Positions 33,526-42,130 of a stretch of 64,000 nucleotides of DNA are shown here, piece after piece (position 1 is the first letter of the stretch; every line of letters begins with the position of its first letter). The DNA is taken from NCBI RefSeq assembly GCF_027270735.1, contig NZ_JAPWIJ010000004.1:62001-126000 (forward strand), written 5' to 3'. The notes beneath the pieces are model-generated. The model was given only the letters and a program-made list of their open reading frames with translations, was not told the origin of the DNA and searched no databases. The stretch comes from Rhodococcus ruber (GTDB lineage Bacteria > Actinomycetota > Actinomycetes > Mycobacteriales > Mycobacteriaceae). A program made the position numbers and the translations under genes.

Positions 33526-34995
33526 TCAGGAAACCTTGTCGGGTACGACGTAGGGGTGATCGGGTTCTTTCAGCACCGCACCGCCTTCGCCCTCGAAGCG
33601 CCGGTGCCAGCCGGTCCCCACTGCCACCAACATGACGACGGTCAATACCAACGGATACAGCATGGCGAGGAATATCTCGGTTGTCGACAGTGCCGGTGCC
33701 GTGTCGTATCCACTGGTGAGAAGCGCGCCGATGAACAAGTAAGCACTCATGACCGGCACGATGCAGGCAATGCCCATGGCAAAGCAATCCATGACCACGG
33801 CTCGGCGGTAGGGGTGCAATCCGACGCGGGATCCGATTTCGTCTGCCACCGGGCCGAACGTCAGCATCGCGGCCGAATTCACGCCGCCGAACAGTAGAGT
33901 CGTGACCGAAACACCAAGGCCGATAGCAATTTCTGCGCCACGCGGGGTATCCGACAGACGCCCACGGCTGATGGCCTCTACGAGACGTTCCAGGACCCCG
34001 GCAGCGGTGAGTACACCCATGATGCCGAACACGGCGAAGACCAGCGCAACTGTGCCGAGCATGTTGGTCACGCCGGCCGACAAGAATCCGGTCGGGACAC
34101 CGTCGGTGACCCCGATGATGTCGGATGGAACGATGAGCCGCGCAGCGAGCCCGGTCACGATGCCGGTGACGAGCCCGACGGTGACGGCCTTGAAGATATT
34201 CCTCGTGCGCAGTGCCACCACGAGCATGATGGCAACCGGAATCAGCATCACCAGGGCTTTGGGGTCCTCGGTGGCCTTCAGGAGTTCGTGAGCACCGTCT
34301 GCGGTGTCGTGCTTGCGTGTCGATGCGAGTACCAGGAAGCCGACTGCGCTGATCGCTGCTGCGGTCAATGCGAAGCGGGCACGGCTGGACACGACTCCGC
34401 CGATGTCGGCCGAACCTTCCTTGCGACGAAAGCGCTGTGTGGATGCAGAGATGATCGTGGTGTCCGAGATCGGGGCGACGTTGTCCCCGAAGATGGCACC
34501 GGAGACGATTGCACCGGCGAGGATGGCAGGGTCGGCCCCCAACAGAACACCGGCCGGGTAGAAGATCGGAAATGCGGTGAACATCGTGCCGATCGATGAT
34601 CCGGTCGACATGGAAATGATACCGACCGCGATGAATGCGAACAGTGTGAACGTTCCGCTACCGATGCCCAAAGTGTCGGCGATCCAGACGAATCCGCCCG
34701 AGACGTTGGTTGCCTTGATGAGAGAGGACATCATTCCGACGGTGAACAGGATCAACACGATCGACACCGACGTCGGGCTACCCACGCCTTTCATCACGGC
34801 ATCCCAGTAGCTGCCGTACGGCTTGGCGAAGAGCGCACCGATCAGGAGCGAGACAAAGCCGCCCATTGCCAGAGCCGTCATGTCGAAAGCTTTGAACACG
34901 ACGAAGAACAGAATGCAGAATGCGAGGAATGCGGCGATGGGAACGAACGCCATCGCCCAGCCTCCTCTGAACTTGAGGCGGTTTTCTTGTGTCAT
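33526..34995 (-). CDS. NhaC-family (ion-coupled) transporter
   Basis: A 489-residue integral membrane protein with about a dozen hydrophobic segments. Hallmarks of the Na+/H+ antiporter NhaC group are TGSSIGTMFTAFPIFYPAGV, SGAIFGDNVAPISDTTIISA and GGVNSAAMLTFGPVADEIG. NhaC-like proteins in catabolic clusters often import amino or organic acids instead of exchanging Na+ for H+. It leads the operon that encodes the lyase and the three-component dehydrogenase, so substrate uptake is the likely job. It is divergent from the XRE-cupin regulator at 35284. Confidence 0.85.
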   Translation of the reverse strand: MTQENRLKFRGGWAMAFVPIAAFLAFCILFFVVFKAFDMTALAMGGFVSLLIGALFAKPYGSYWDAVMKGVGSPTSVSIVLILFTVGMMSSLIKATNVSGGFVWIADTLGIGSGTFTLFAFIAVGIISMSTGSSIGTMFTAFPIFYPAGVLLGADPAILAGAIVSGAIFGDNVAPISDTTIISASTQRFRRKEGSADIGGVVSSRARFALTAAAISAVGFLVLASTRKHDTADGAHELLKATEDPKALVMLIPVAIMLVVALRTRNIFKAVTVGLVTGIVTGLAARLIVPSDIIGVTDGVPTGFLSAGVTNMLGTVALVFAVFGIMGVLTAAGVLERLVEAISRGRLSDTPRGAEIAIGLGVSVTTLLFGGVNSAAMLTFGPVADEIGSRVGLHPYRRAVVMDCFAMGIACIVPVMSAYLFIGALLTSGYDTAPALSTTEIFLAMLYPLVLTVVMLVAVGTGWHRRFEGEGGAVLKEPDHPYVVPDKVS

Positions 34996-35160
34996 TTGGG
35001 GTTCCCTCTCATCACGGCGTAGGCCGAGTGACTATGGTGCGCACACGTGTTCACTGATTACGACACGATCGGAGAATGCCGCCGGGTGCTCGCCTCGTGC
35101 CCGCGTGTGCAGGCGGTTTCACGGTCGAGTAGGCGTCCATCGCTCTCACGTCTACCTAAG

Positions 35161-35248
35161 CTGTGCACAGCGTGCCGGTCAGGCGAGGGAGTGTTGTTAG
35201 TGTAGTCACACTGCAGGGGGGCCGCAAGATGTGCAGTGAAATTGCACA
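35161..35248. promoter_or_regulatory. Cluster of TGTGCA-type inverted repeats in a divergent promoter
   Basis: Between the transporter operon and the XRE-cupin gene are CTGTGCACAG (35161-35170, perfect palindrome), AGTGT-agtc-ACACT (35199-35212) and TGTGCA-gtgaaat-TGCACA (35230-35235 and 35243-35248). The last lies 35 bases before the regulator start. Recurrent GTGCA/ACACT half-sites suggest operators for the XRE-cupin protein. A further GTGCGCAC lies near 35040. Confidence 0.5.
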
Positions 35249-35283
35249 CGGGTGGCTGTGCGGCGTTGGGATAGGGTTCAGAC

Positions 35284-35820
35284 GTGATTGGAGACAAGCT
35301 TCGCGAACTCAGGTCCGCGCATGGTATGACGCTCCGAGGCTTGGCCACTGAAACAGGGCTGTCGCCAACGCTCCTGAGCCAGGTCGAACGCGGAGTCACG
35401 GAGCCGAGCCTCAAGACCTTACGAGCGCTCGCTCGAGTGTTCGGACAGTCCGTCGCCACGTTGTTCGAGGAGCCGTTACCGGTTTCGGTGCACTTGAGTC
35501 GCCCAGGGCAGCGATCGAAGATCAGTACGCCCGTGGGCCACATTCAGTACGAGCGACTTACCCCGGGAAATGGGCAACTCGAAGTATTGCGGGGCAGACT
35601 GAACCCGGGCGGGCGGTCCAGTGATGAACCGTGGTCCCATCCTGCTGTGGAATGCGCCTACGTCGTCGAAGGCGAACTTACGGTAACGGTCAACGACCAA
35701 CGGCATTCCGTCGTTCGTGGTGAGGCGATCACCATCGATTCGAACCAGCCGCACCTGTACAGCAACTACTCGAACGACCCGGTGGAATTCGTACTCTCGG
35801 TGAGCCCGCCAACGCCGTAG
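35284..35820 (+). CDS. XRE-family regulator with C-terminal cupin domain
   Basis: A 178-residue regulator. Residues 1-60 form an XRE HTH (LRSAHGMTLRGLATETGLSP, LSQVERGVTEPSLKTL), and residues 90-178 a cupin sensor (HPAVECAYVVEGELTVTVND, IDSNQPHLYSNYSND). Proteins of this build (PuuR/SutR type) commonly control amine or amino-acid catabolism. It is divergent from the transporter-lyase-dehydrogenase operon and almost certainly its regulator. The GTG start at 35284 gives the expected IGDKLRELR beginning. Confidence 0.9.
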   Translation: MIGDKLRELRSAHGMTLRGLATETGLSPTLLSQVERGVTEPSLKTLRALARVFGQSVATLFEEPLPVSVHLSRPGQRSKISTPVGHIQYERLTPGNGQLEVLRGRLNPGGRSSDEPWSHPAVECAYVVEGELTVTVNDQRHSVVRGEAITIDSNQPHLYSNYSNDPVEFVLSVSPPTP

Positions 35821-36063
35821 GTCGATCGAAACCGTTCCGCTACATTCAATTTCGCTGGTAGATCCGACGGGCACGCCGTCGTCGGAGAAACCGTCGCACC
35901 GACGTCGATCAACCCTCCGGCGGCGTCGCCCGGTGCCGCATCTCGCCCGCATCGTCGAGCGTCCGCGCGGTCGCCCGTGGGCACCGTAGCCTTGCGCGGT
36001 TGCGGCGATGTCGAGCTCGGGCGATGTCCTCCGGCTCGATGTATCGACTACTTGACTCACAAC

Positions 36064-36082
36064 ACAGCCTAGCCTAACCTAA
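36064..36082. promoter_or_regulatory. IdeR/DtxR iron box
   Basis: This 19-mer matches the IdeR/DtxR consensus (TTAGGTTAGGCTAACCTAA) at 14 of 19 positions, with a perfect right half CTAACCTAA. It overlaps a perfect 12-base palindrome CCTAAATTTAGG (36078-36089). It lies 46 bases before the siderophore-interacting protein gene, so iron should repress that gene. The rest of the 307-base interval from 35821 holds no recognised gene. Confidence 0.75.
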
Positions 36083-36127
36083 ATTTAGGTATCGGCGAAT
36101 GCCGATCCAATTGCGGAGGTTTGTCAG

Positions 36128-36940
36128 ATGAGCGTGATGCCGAAAGTGCAACGCCCGAAGAGCCGGCGGATGACCGCGTTGACGGCGACCGACAACGTCG
36201 AGATCAGTCCGAGCTTCAGGAGGGTCACTGTGGGAGGCGACGGTGTGGCCGACCTGGACTACCTTGGGTTCGATCAAGTCGTTCGCTTCTTCTTTCCGCG
36301 GGATGGTCAGATGCAGCTGCAAATGCCGACAGTGTCGAACGATGCCTGGATGGCGCAGTTTCTCCTCCAGCCCAAGTCTCGGCGTCCATGGGTACGCAAC
36401 TACACCATCCGACGTTTCAGGCCCGACGCCTCGGAGATCGACATCGACTTCGTACGTCACGGAGACGTCAGCCCGGCGTCTAGGTGGGCCGAGAACGCGC
36501 AGCCGGGCGATCCGGTAGGAATCTTCGACGAGGGCATCACCTATCTACCGCCATCTGACGCACAGTGGCATTTGCTGGCAGGTGAGGAAAGTGCTGTACC
36601 GGCCATTTTGTCTATCCTCGAGTGTGTTCCTGATGATCTGCATGCCGAGGTGTTCCTCGAAGTTCCTCTAGCGTCCGACATTCCCGAGACGGTGATTGCC
36701 CCGCGGTCCACGCGTATCAACTGGATCGTTCGTGACAACCCGAGCGAAGTACCCGGGACTCAGTTGCTGCGCGAAATCAAGGATTCGACCCTTCCCCCCG
36801 GGAGGTTTTACACCTGGGTTGCCGGTGAACATAAGTTGCCGACTGGACTGCGACGACATCTGGTCAACGATCGAGGAATCCCCAAGTCCGACATCACCTT
36901 CGGCGGATATTGGCGACACGGCAAGAGTAGCCCGGGCTGA
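36128..36940 (+). CDS. Siderophore-interacting protein (ferric-siderophore reductase, FAD-binding 9 family)
   Basis: A 270-residue SIP-family flavoreductase that releases iron from imported ferric siderophores. The FAD motif R-x-Y-T appears as WVRNYTIRRF; an NAD(P)H-binding C-terminal half follows (AGEESAVPAILSIL, TWVAGEHKLPTGLRRHLV). A GGAGG ribosome binding site precedes the ATG. The gene stands alone, with an iron box in its promoter. Its partner importer is not adjacent, though a siderophore-binding lipoprotein with its own iron box occurs at 60184. Confidence 0.92.
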   Translation: MSVMPKVQRPKSRRMTALTATDNVEISPSFRRVTVGGDGVADLDYLGFDQVVRFFFPRDGQMQLQMPTVSNDAWMAQFLLQPKSRRPWVRNYTIRRFRPDASEIDIDFVRHGDVSPASRWAENAQPGDPVGIFDEGITYLPPSDAQWHLLAGEESAVPAILSILECVPDDLHAEVFLEVPLASDIPETVIAPRSTRINWIVRDNPSEVPGTQLLREIKDSTLPPGRFYTWVAGEHKLPTGLRRHLVNDRGIPKSDITFGGYWRHGKSSPG

Positions 36941-36992
36941 TTCGGCCGCGTACAGAACGGTCGGTGTGACGAGGTGTCCGAAAGATCGTTGT

Positions 36993-37565
36993 CTAGGGCA
37001 GGACTGTCAATTTGTGACGCTCAGCGAACAGGCACGCTTCGATGTCGGACACTTCGGGCCCTTGGTCTTGGACGATTCGACAGACCAGCGCAACCGGAGC
37101 GTGTCCGCTTGCTACTACCGCGCTGAGCGCGCGCCCATAGACGGTGTGCGCGTGTTTCTCGAGGTCTCGGCGACAGCGAACGGGTAGGACATGCCCGGGA
37201 CGACGGAGGTCGTCCGCGGTGGTGCCAGAATCGGCAAGGGTTCGGAGTGTGTGCGCACGATCGATAGCCGATATTCCGGTACCCACACCGACTGCGTCGA
37301 CTGCGACTGTAAAACAGAGACCACTGCGCTCACTATCGAAGATGGGTTGATCAGGAATGCGCAACCGGTCGAGGTCCTCGGAGTACATGGCCGCGTGGAT
37401 GAGTCCGGACGAGTATCGCACCGCCGTGGCCACGTCCCTGGCGGTAACTGTCTCGGCAGCGCCGAACAGCACCGCGCCCTCGGAATCCAGCAAGACGCCT
37501 AGACCTGAAACGTAACTTTCGTCAGTTCGATGCATTTTGCCGCGTTTCAAAGTAGTAGCGCTCAT
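36993..37565 (-). CDS. RibB-like protein (3,4-dihydroxy-2-butanone-4-phosphate synthase homologue lacking the acidic loop)
   Basis: A 190-residue protein related to RibB. The C-terminal half keeps family landmarks: FTVAVDAVGVGTGISAIDRA, LRRPGHVLPVRCR and HAHT. The N-terminal acidic loop of active enzymes (DDExRENEGD type) is absent: the equivalent region reads LLDSEGAVLFGAAE. It may bind a sugar phosphate or flavin precursor without catalysing the RibB reaction, or carry a new activity. It is a single gene converging on the siderophore-interacting protein gene. The ATG at 37565 is used. Confidence 0.72.
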   Translation of the reverse strand: MSATTLKRGKMHRTDESYVSGLGVLLDSEGAVLFGAAETVTARDVATAVRYSSGLIHAAMYSEDLDRLRIPDQPIFDSERSGLCFTVAVDAVGVGTGISAIDRAHTLRTLADSGTTADDLRRPGHVLPVRCRRDLEKHAHTVYGRALSAVVASGHAPVALVCRIVQDQGPEVSDIEACLFAERHKLTVLP

Positions 37566-38429
37566 GTCGAAGTTCCTGTCCGATGTCGGGATGCCTAGTT
37601 GCATCGACGGTTCGTGATCTTGCGGAAATCGGCGCTACGGGTTGCGGCTGACCGCACCACCTTGCGGGCTGAGAAAACCCGCTCCACGAGCGCAGGGAAT
37701 CGTTGGATGGTGTGCTGGGGGCTAGGCAAGCGAGGCCGTCAGGTTGGACTGGCCAGGGCGCCGGTCACATCCGCGATGACGAGCGATAGGTCCGCAATTG
37801 ACGACTTGAGTGCCCTCGAGTGACATGATTCTTGTTCCGATCACTGGTTCCGCCCACCCCGGCAAGTCTCGTTCGACGAAAGCCGGACTCGCGCGGCGGG
37901 TTATCATGTGAGTTTATAGCGTTTTCGGAACGGGCGTCTACCGATAAGAAAATAAAGTTCGGGGCCGAGTTGTGATGCCGACCAGGTGCGAATGGCACCA
38001 CCCGACCGGGGCATCGGCAGCGAGTTGGGAAGACTGTCGGGGACGCAGTCACGCGTGACGCGGTTCTCGCACGGCGGTTCCGCAGCGTCATGCACCGGGT
38101 ATGGACGCTGAGCGCAACTCGGCGTGCATCGGAGGAGGTACGAAGTCGACGATGCATCTCGCATCGTGAGCTCGCGAAAGTCAGGTACCGAGCAGGGTGA
38201 AATGCAACCCGGACTCTTGCTCGGTGGGGTATGGGCCAACCCGCAATGCCGCAGTATTTCGTACTAGCGACGGACGCGACAGCGGCACTATGGCGAGTGG
38301 TGTGGTGATTTTCGCTGGCATCCGCCGCCTACCCAGCGACGAACGAGTGGTCCGAATTGCGCTGTAGTTCGGGAATCAGAAGAGAAGATGACTTGCATGG
38401 GCGACGCGAAACATGCCGAAGGCAGGGTG
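37566..38429. other. Gene-poor interval (0.86 kb)
   Basis: No convincing coding sequence is present. It holds the promoter of the RibB-like gene and the region past the PaaX stop. An AT-richer patch near 37900-37970 could be a promoter or recent insertion scar. Reading frames on both strands lack recognisable domains. Confidence 0.5.
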
Positions 38430-39296
38430 TCACTCAGCAAGCGATCCTCGACCGTGGACCACGTTGAAGGCATGCTTGTGCGCGAGTGCGTTGAGCAACT
38501 CGTTGAGTTGGTCGAACAATGCTCCTGCCGCTTCGCCGTTCCAAGCAGGGGGGAGTAGCGAAAGTGGAATGCCCGGATCGCGGTACGGCAGTCGGCGCCA
38601 TTGAGTAAGCATGGGTACGTAGATCTGAAACGCCTCACATGGCGTAATGCTGGGAGACTTTGCCGGATGCAACACCGGGCGGTAGGCCTCGAGGAAATCC
38701 GCGTACAAGGAAGTCAGTTCGTCGAGATCCCACCAAACGCGAATCTTTGCGTGTAGGTCACCGAAGGCGATGTAGTTTCCGCTGAACATGTCCACGTATT
38801 CGGACAAGCCGCGAAGATCCAAGGTGTGTCGCGCTTCGCGTGCCATCGTGCCCGGGGCGATCCACACTCCAGGGGCTGCGGTCCCGAAACCCAAGCGTGT
38901 GAGATTGGAGCGAAGAGCGTGCCGCTTGTCTCGCTCGGACTCGGGAACAGAAAAGGCCACGACAACCCAACCGTCTTCCTCGGCCGCACGCTTCCGATGA
39001 AAGATTCGAACGTCGCCCTCGGCCAGAACTTCGAGCGTTGCTTCTGAAAGGGAGTATCCGGCGGCACCGCCGTTCCGTTCGGCACGTAAGACCCCGCGCC
39101 GCTTCAGCCGCGAGATCGAGGAACGCACGGCCTGGCCGTCCATGCCGAGGTCTCCCATCAGTGAAACCACGGAGGCAACGGAGAGCCAGTTGCCTTCGGA
39201 GCGCGCACACAGGCCGAAAATGGTGAGAATCAACTGCGCGAGACGCGTGTCGCGGCCAGCGCCAACGCCCACCTGCACGTCCGCATCTTGCTTCAT
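38430..39296 (-). CDS. PaaX-family transcriptional regulator
   Basis: A 288-residue PaaX-like repressor: N-terminal winged helix (TIFGLCARSEGNWLSVASVV, GMDGQAVRSSISRLKRRGVL), a central domain (WVVVAFSVPESERDKRHALR, LGFGTAAPGVWIAP) and the C-terminal effector domain (FLEAYRPVLHPAKS, YRDPGIPLSLLPPAWNG). The family typically represses phenylacetate or other aryl-CoA pathways in response to a CoA thioester. No phenylacetate genes are in the window. Possible targets are the amidohydrolase and RutA-like genes to its right, or the CoA-dependent operon far to its left. Confidence 0.9.
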   Translation of the reverse strand: MKQDADVQVGVGAGRDTRLAQLILTIFGLCARSEGNWLSVASVVSLMGDLGMDGQAVRSSISRLKRRGVLRAERNGGAAGYSLSEATLEVLAEGDVRIFHRKRAAEEDGWVVVAFSVPESERDKRHALRSNLTRLGFGTAAPGVWIAPGTMAREARHTLDLRGLSEYVDMFSGNYIAFGDLHAKIRVWWDLDELTSLYADFLEAYRPVLHPAKSPSITPCEAFQIYVPMLTQWRRLPYRDPGIPLSLLPPAWNGEAAGALFDQLNELLNALAHKHAFNVVHGRGSLAE

Positions 39297-40024
39297 AGGA
39301 TCACCATACGATACGGGTTTGCCTGATCCACGCTCTCCGAGCTTGGGGTTGGCATAAGGAGGTCTGCATTATGCGTGGTCAAGGCAACCTTTCTCTGAAT
39401 GTATCGCCCAGTATACCGACGTTAACAACTCGACATACTGAGGTTGGAGCAGAACCGGTCCTCCAGCGGCCGCTCGATAGGTCTGCAGTGGGGATGTCTG
39501 CGTCGCTGGCTTGCGGCCGGAGAAAGGAAAGAGCCTGTCGCGGAGGCCTTCCCTACCGTGGTTCCGGACGATGCGTCGATGTGGGACACATTTCTGGCCT
39601 TAGGTGTCTGGAAACACCGGCAAACCCGAACCATGAGAAGCGCTTCGAGCAAAAATTCCGATGCTCGGTTCCAGGTCGAACGCTCATCGATAGCGACTGC
39701 GGCTTCTCGGCCCTCGTTCCACTGTGCGATCGAAGGGGCTCGAATCGGCGCTGGGCGTGTTCGACATTGCTCTGGGCGCAGCGTGGTTTTGTGACCGCCC
39801 GGCCTGGTCCCCTCGGTGCGGTGTCACCGTTCCGCCGCTGTACGTTGCCGACTGTCGCACTCGTTGAAAGCTATTGCGGCCGAATCGGATACAGGTGCGG
39901 CCTTGACTGATTCTCCGATAGAGAGGGTCGAAGTTGCTTCCGTCCAGGGTCGCAACATACCTCGGACTTCGAATCGAAGTATGTTGCGACGCCGGCTCAT
40001 GGCAACCCCAATGTCTAAGCAGCC
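39297..40024. other. Gene-poor interval with a strong ribosome binding site and possible relic
   Basis: An excellent Shine-Dalgarno sequence (AAGGAGGT, 39356-39363) stands 7 bases before an ATG at 39371, but the 179-codon frame that follows has no domain and no GC bias at third positions. From about 39490 a different frame looks more coding-like (EPVAEAFPTVVPDDASMWDT), which suggests a frameshifted, decayed gene. The right end holds the inverted repeat 39949-39990. Confidence 0.4.
39949..39990. repeat. Long inverted repeat downstream of the amidohydrolase gene
   Basis: GTCGCAACATAC (39949-39960) and GTATGTTGCGAC (39979-39990) are perfect 12-base arms. Inside, ACTTCGA-a-TCGAAGT forms a second 7-base pair of arms. 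It lies 34 bases past the amidohydrolase stop on the minus strand and could be its terminator. The half-site ATGTTGCGACG recurs as ATGTTGCAACG at 41452-41462, just upstream of the same gene, which points to protein binding. Confidence 0.55.
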
Positions 40025-41437
40025 CTAGACAATAGGCCAGCTGGGCTTCTGTTCCCGACCGAGTCGACCGAGCGAGGATGCCGCGGCAGCGTCGACATCG
40101 GCCACCAATGCGGGCAGATCCACGGACAGCAGTTTGCCTTCGTCCATCACCACACGGCCGTCGATGAGCACGGTCTCGACGTCGGATCCGCTCGAGGCGT
40201 AGACGATGTCGTTGACCGGGTCCGCAAAACGATTCGGTGCGAATGTCAAACCGCTCGCATCGAACATGACCAGGTCTGCAGCTTTTCCCACCTCTATCGA
40301 GCCTATGGTGTCTTCCCATCGTGCCGCTTTCGCGCCGTTGATGGTCGCCATTTCGAATACCGTTGTCGCAGGCATGATGGAAGGATCGGTACGCACGTCC
40401 TTGTGCGTGGCAGCCGCAAGGTACATGACGCGTACAAGGTCGAGGAACCGGCTGATGGCAGCTCCGTCTGTGCCCAGCGTCGCCAGGCCACCAGCAGCGA
40501 CGAACTCCGGAATCGCGCCCTTGGAAATGTTGCCATGCGCACCGAGCATCGACGAGGACGGGCAGTGTGCGACAGAGGATGCGGATGCGGCAAGCCTCTG
40601 CACGTCTGCCTCCGGAATCCAACCCAGATGTCCGAGCACAATGCCGTGATCCAGGATGCCGCTCCGCTCGTAACGTGCGAGATCCGGAGCGTGCTCGGGA
40701 ATTTCACCCAGCGGTTTACGCCCTATGTAGTGTCCGACGATGCCCGTGTTGTTCGCTCGCGCGTGCTCCACGACACCAGCGAGCAACTCGTCGGTCACTG
40801 ACAGGGGATGATCCAAGTCGTAGAAGACTTTGAGCCTGCCGTCCGCGGCGCCGTCGAATCGGGCAAACAGCTCATCGGCGTGAGCTAGATTCTCACTCGC
40901 GGACAGGACTTTCCGTTCGAACGGACCGGGGAGATCGCTCATCTGCGGGGCCAGGACCCCGCGGATGCCTATCGCCGCGGCTGCGGCCGCGGTCTGCTCG
41001 GTCTGCGGGCCACCGGCGTCGATGAAGGTTGTCGTACCGTGTCGGATCATCTCGGCGAAAGTCGCCATCGACGCGACGTACGCCTCGTCGGGTCGAAGAT
41101 CGTCCTCGTGCGGCATAAGCGTTCGGGTAAGCCGCTCGATGGCCGGCAGCTCGTCGATCGTCCCGCGAATCAGGTACGCACCCGCCGGATGAGAATGACT
41201 GTCGACCAGGCCTGGAGTAAGAATGCCGTTCGGCCGGTCGATCAACCGAGCGGGTTTGTACTGGGCAAGCACGTCCGCTCGCTTGCCAACTGCGACAATC
41301 TTCGAGCCTGCGACGGCGACTGCGCCTCCGATGATGATCTGCCGACCAGGGTCCACCGTGATCACCGCACCAGCGGCGAGGACCAGGTCCACGGTTTCCT
41401 GCTGCCCCTGGGCTACTTGCTTCTGAGTGCTTGTCAT
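40025..41437 (-). CDS. Amidohydrolase-family deaminase/hydrolase (AtzA/TrzA/SsnA-like)
   Basis: A 470-residue metal-dependent amidohydrolase. The metal site begins with LVDSHSHPAG, then HYIGRKP, LGHLGWIPE, SVAHCPSSSMLGAHGN and LGTDGAAISRF, the usual order in the chlorohydrolase/guanine-deaminase group. It would remove an amino or other leaving group from an N-heterocycle. The ATG at 41437 is favoured; upstream sequence is promoter. It is divergent from a RutA-like monooxygenase, suggesting a shared substrate such as a pyrimidine, triazine or related ring. Confidence 0.85.
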   Translation of the reverse strand: MTSTQKQVAQGQQETVDLVLAAGAVITVDPGRQIIIGGAVAVAGSKIVAVGKRADVLAQYKPARLIDRPNGILTPGLVDSHSHPAGAYLIRGTIDELPAIERLTRTLMPHEDDLRPDEAYVASMATFAEMIRHGTTTFIDAGGPQTEQTAAAAAAIGIRGVLAPQMSDLPGPFERKVLSASENLAHADELFARFDGAADGRLKVFYDLDHPLSVTDELLAGVVEHARANNTGIVGHYIGRKPLGEIPEHAPDLARYERSGILDHGIVLGHLGWIPEADVQRLAASASSVAHCPSSSMLGAHGNISKGAIPEFVAAGGLATLGTDGAAISRFLDLVRVMYLAAATHKDVRTDPSIMPATTVFEMATINGAKAARWEDTIGSIEVGKAADLVMFDASGLTFAPNRFADPVNDIVYASSGSDVETVLIDGRVVMDEGKLLSVDLPALVADVDAAAASSLGRLGREQKPSWPIV

Positions 41438-42130
41438 CGTGTTATTCCTCAATGTTGCAACGTATGGATTGCTGAAAATGCGGTGCAGTGCGGTAGGCAT
41501 ACTCCGGAGGTACGTGATTGGATTCTGACCCACCTGGAGCGCGGGATGAGTTCTGCCGGAGTGGGCTACGTGGGTGGCGGGCGCGTGTGTTCCCCTCGGT
41601 AGCAGTGTCCGAATCCTCGAGAGCCAGCCGCTCGCAGGTGCTCACCCGGTCGATACTTATCAACATGCGCGACATAGCTCCGATCAAAAAGTATCGCGTG
41701 TATCGGCCGTCCGTCAAGAAGGCGTTGCTCGTCGGTCCGCTCGATCGTTGGGGCTTCAGATGCACAGGGGGCAGCACTGTTCTGCAGATTCGTGACGACG
41801 ATGTGGAGGGCGTCCCGACTGGGTCCGTTCGCTGGTGTGGTAGGCGCTTGCGGCAACGCCCGTGACCTGCCTCGGGGTGCTCGATCTCCGCGCGACGCGG
41901 TCTGATCGGCCGGTGCGAATGGCGAAGCCGATTTGTTGACGAAATCGCAAACTGCTACTACTCTCGCGGTTGTGTGACGAGCGATACTAGCTCGACATAC
42001 TCCAGGATTGGACAGTGCATCTCCGGCACCGATGGATAGCGCCCCAGGCGCCTTCTGGAGGACCATCGACCAGGCTGTTTTGGCCAGAGCGCTCACCTGT
42101 CCATCACTCAATCAGAGAGGACAGCGCCAA
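41438..42130. other. Divergent promoter region (0.69 kb)
   Basis: It separates the amidohydrolase and RutA-like genes. It contains ATGTTGCAACG (41452-41462) with a GTTGCAAC palindrome, 15 bases before the amidohydrolase start and matching the inverted repeat past its stop. Reading frames here, including a long minus-strand one (41566-42111), have no recognisable domain and are not called. Confidence 0.5.

Noticed and set aside
41566..42111. 181-codon minus-strand frame between amidohydrolase and RutA-like genes
   Set aside because: No domain, no ribosome binding site, and it covers the divergent promoter region.
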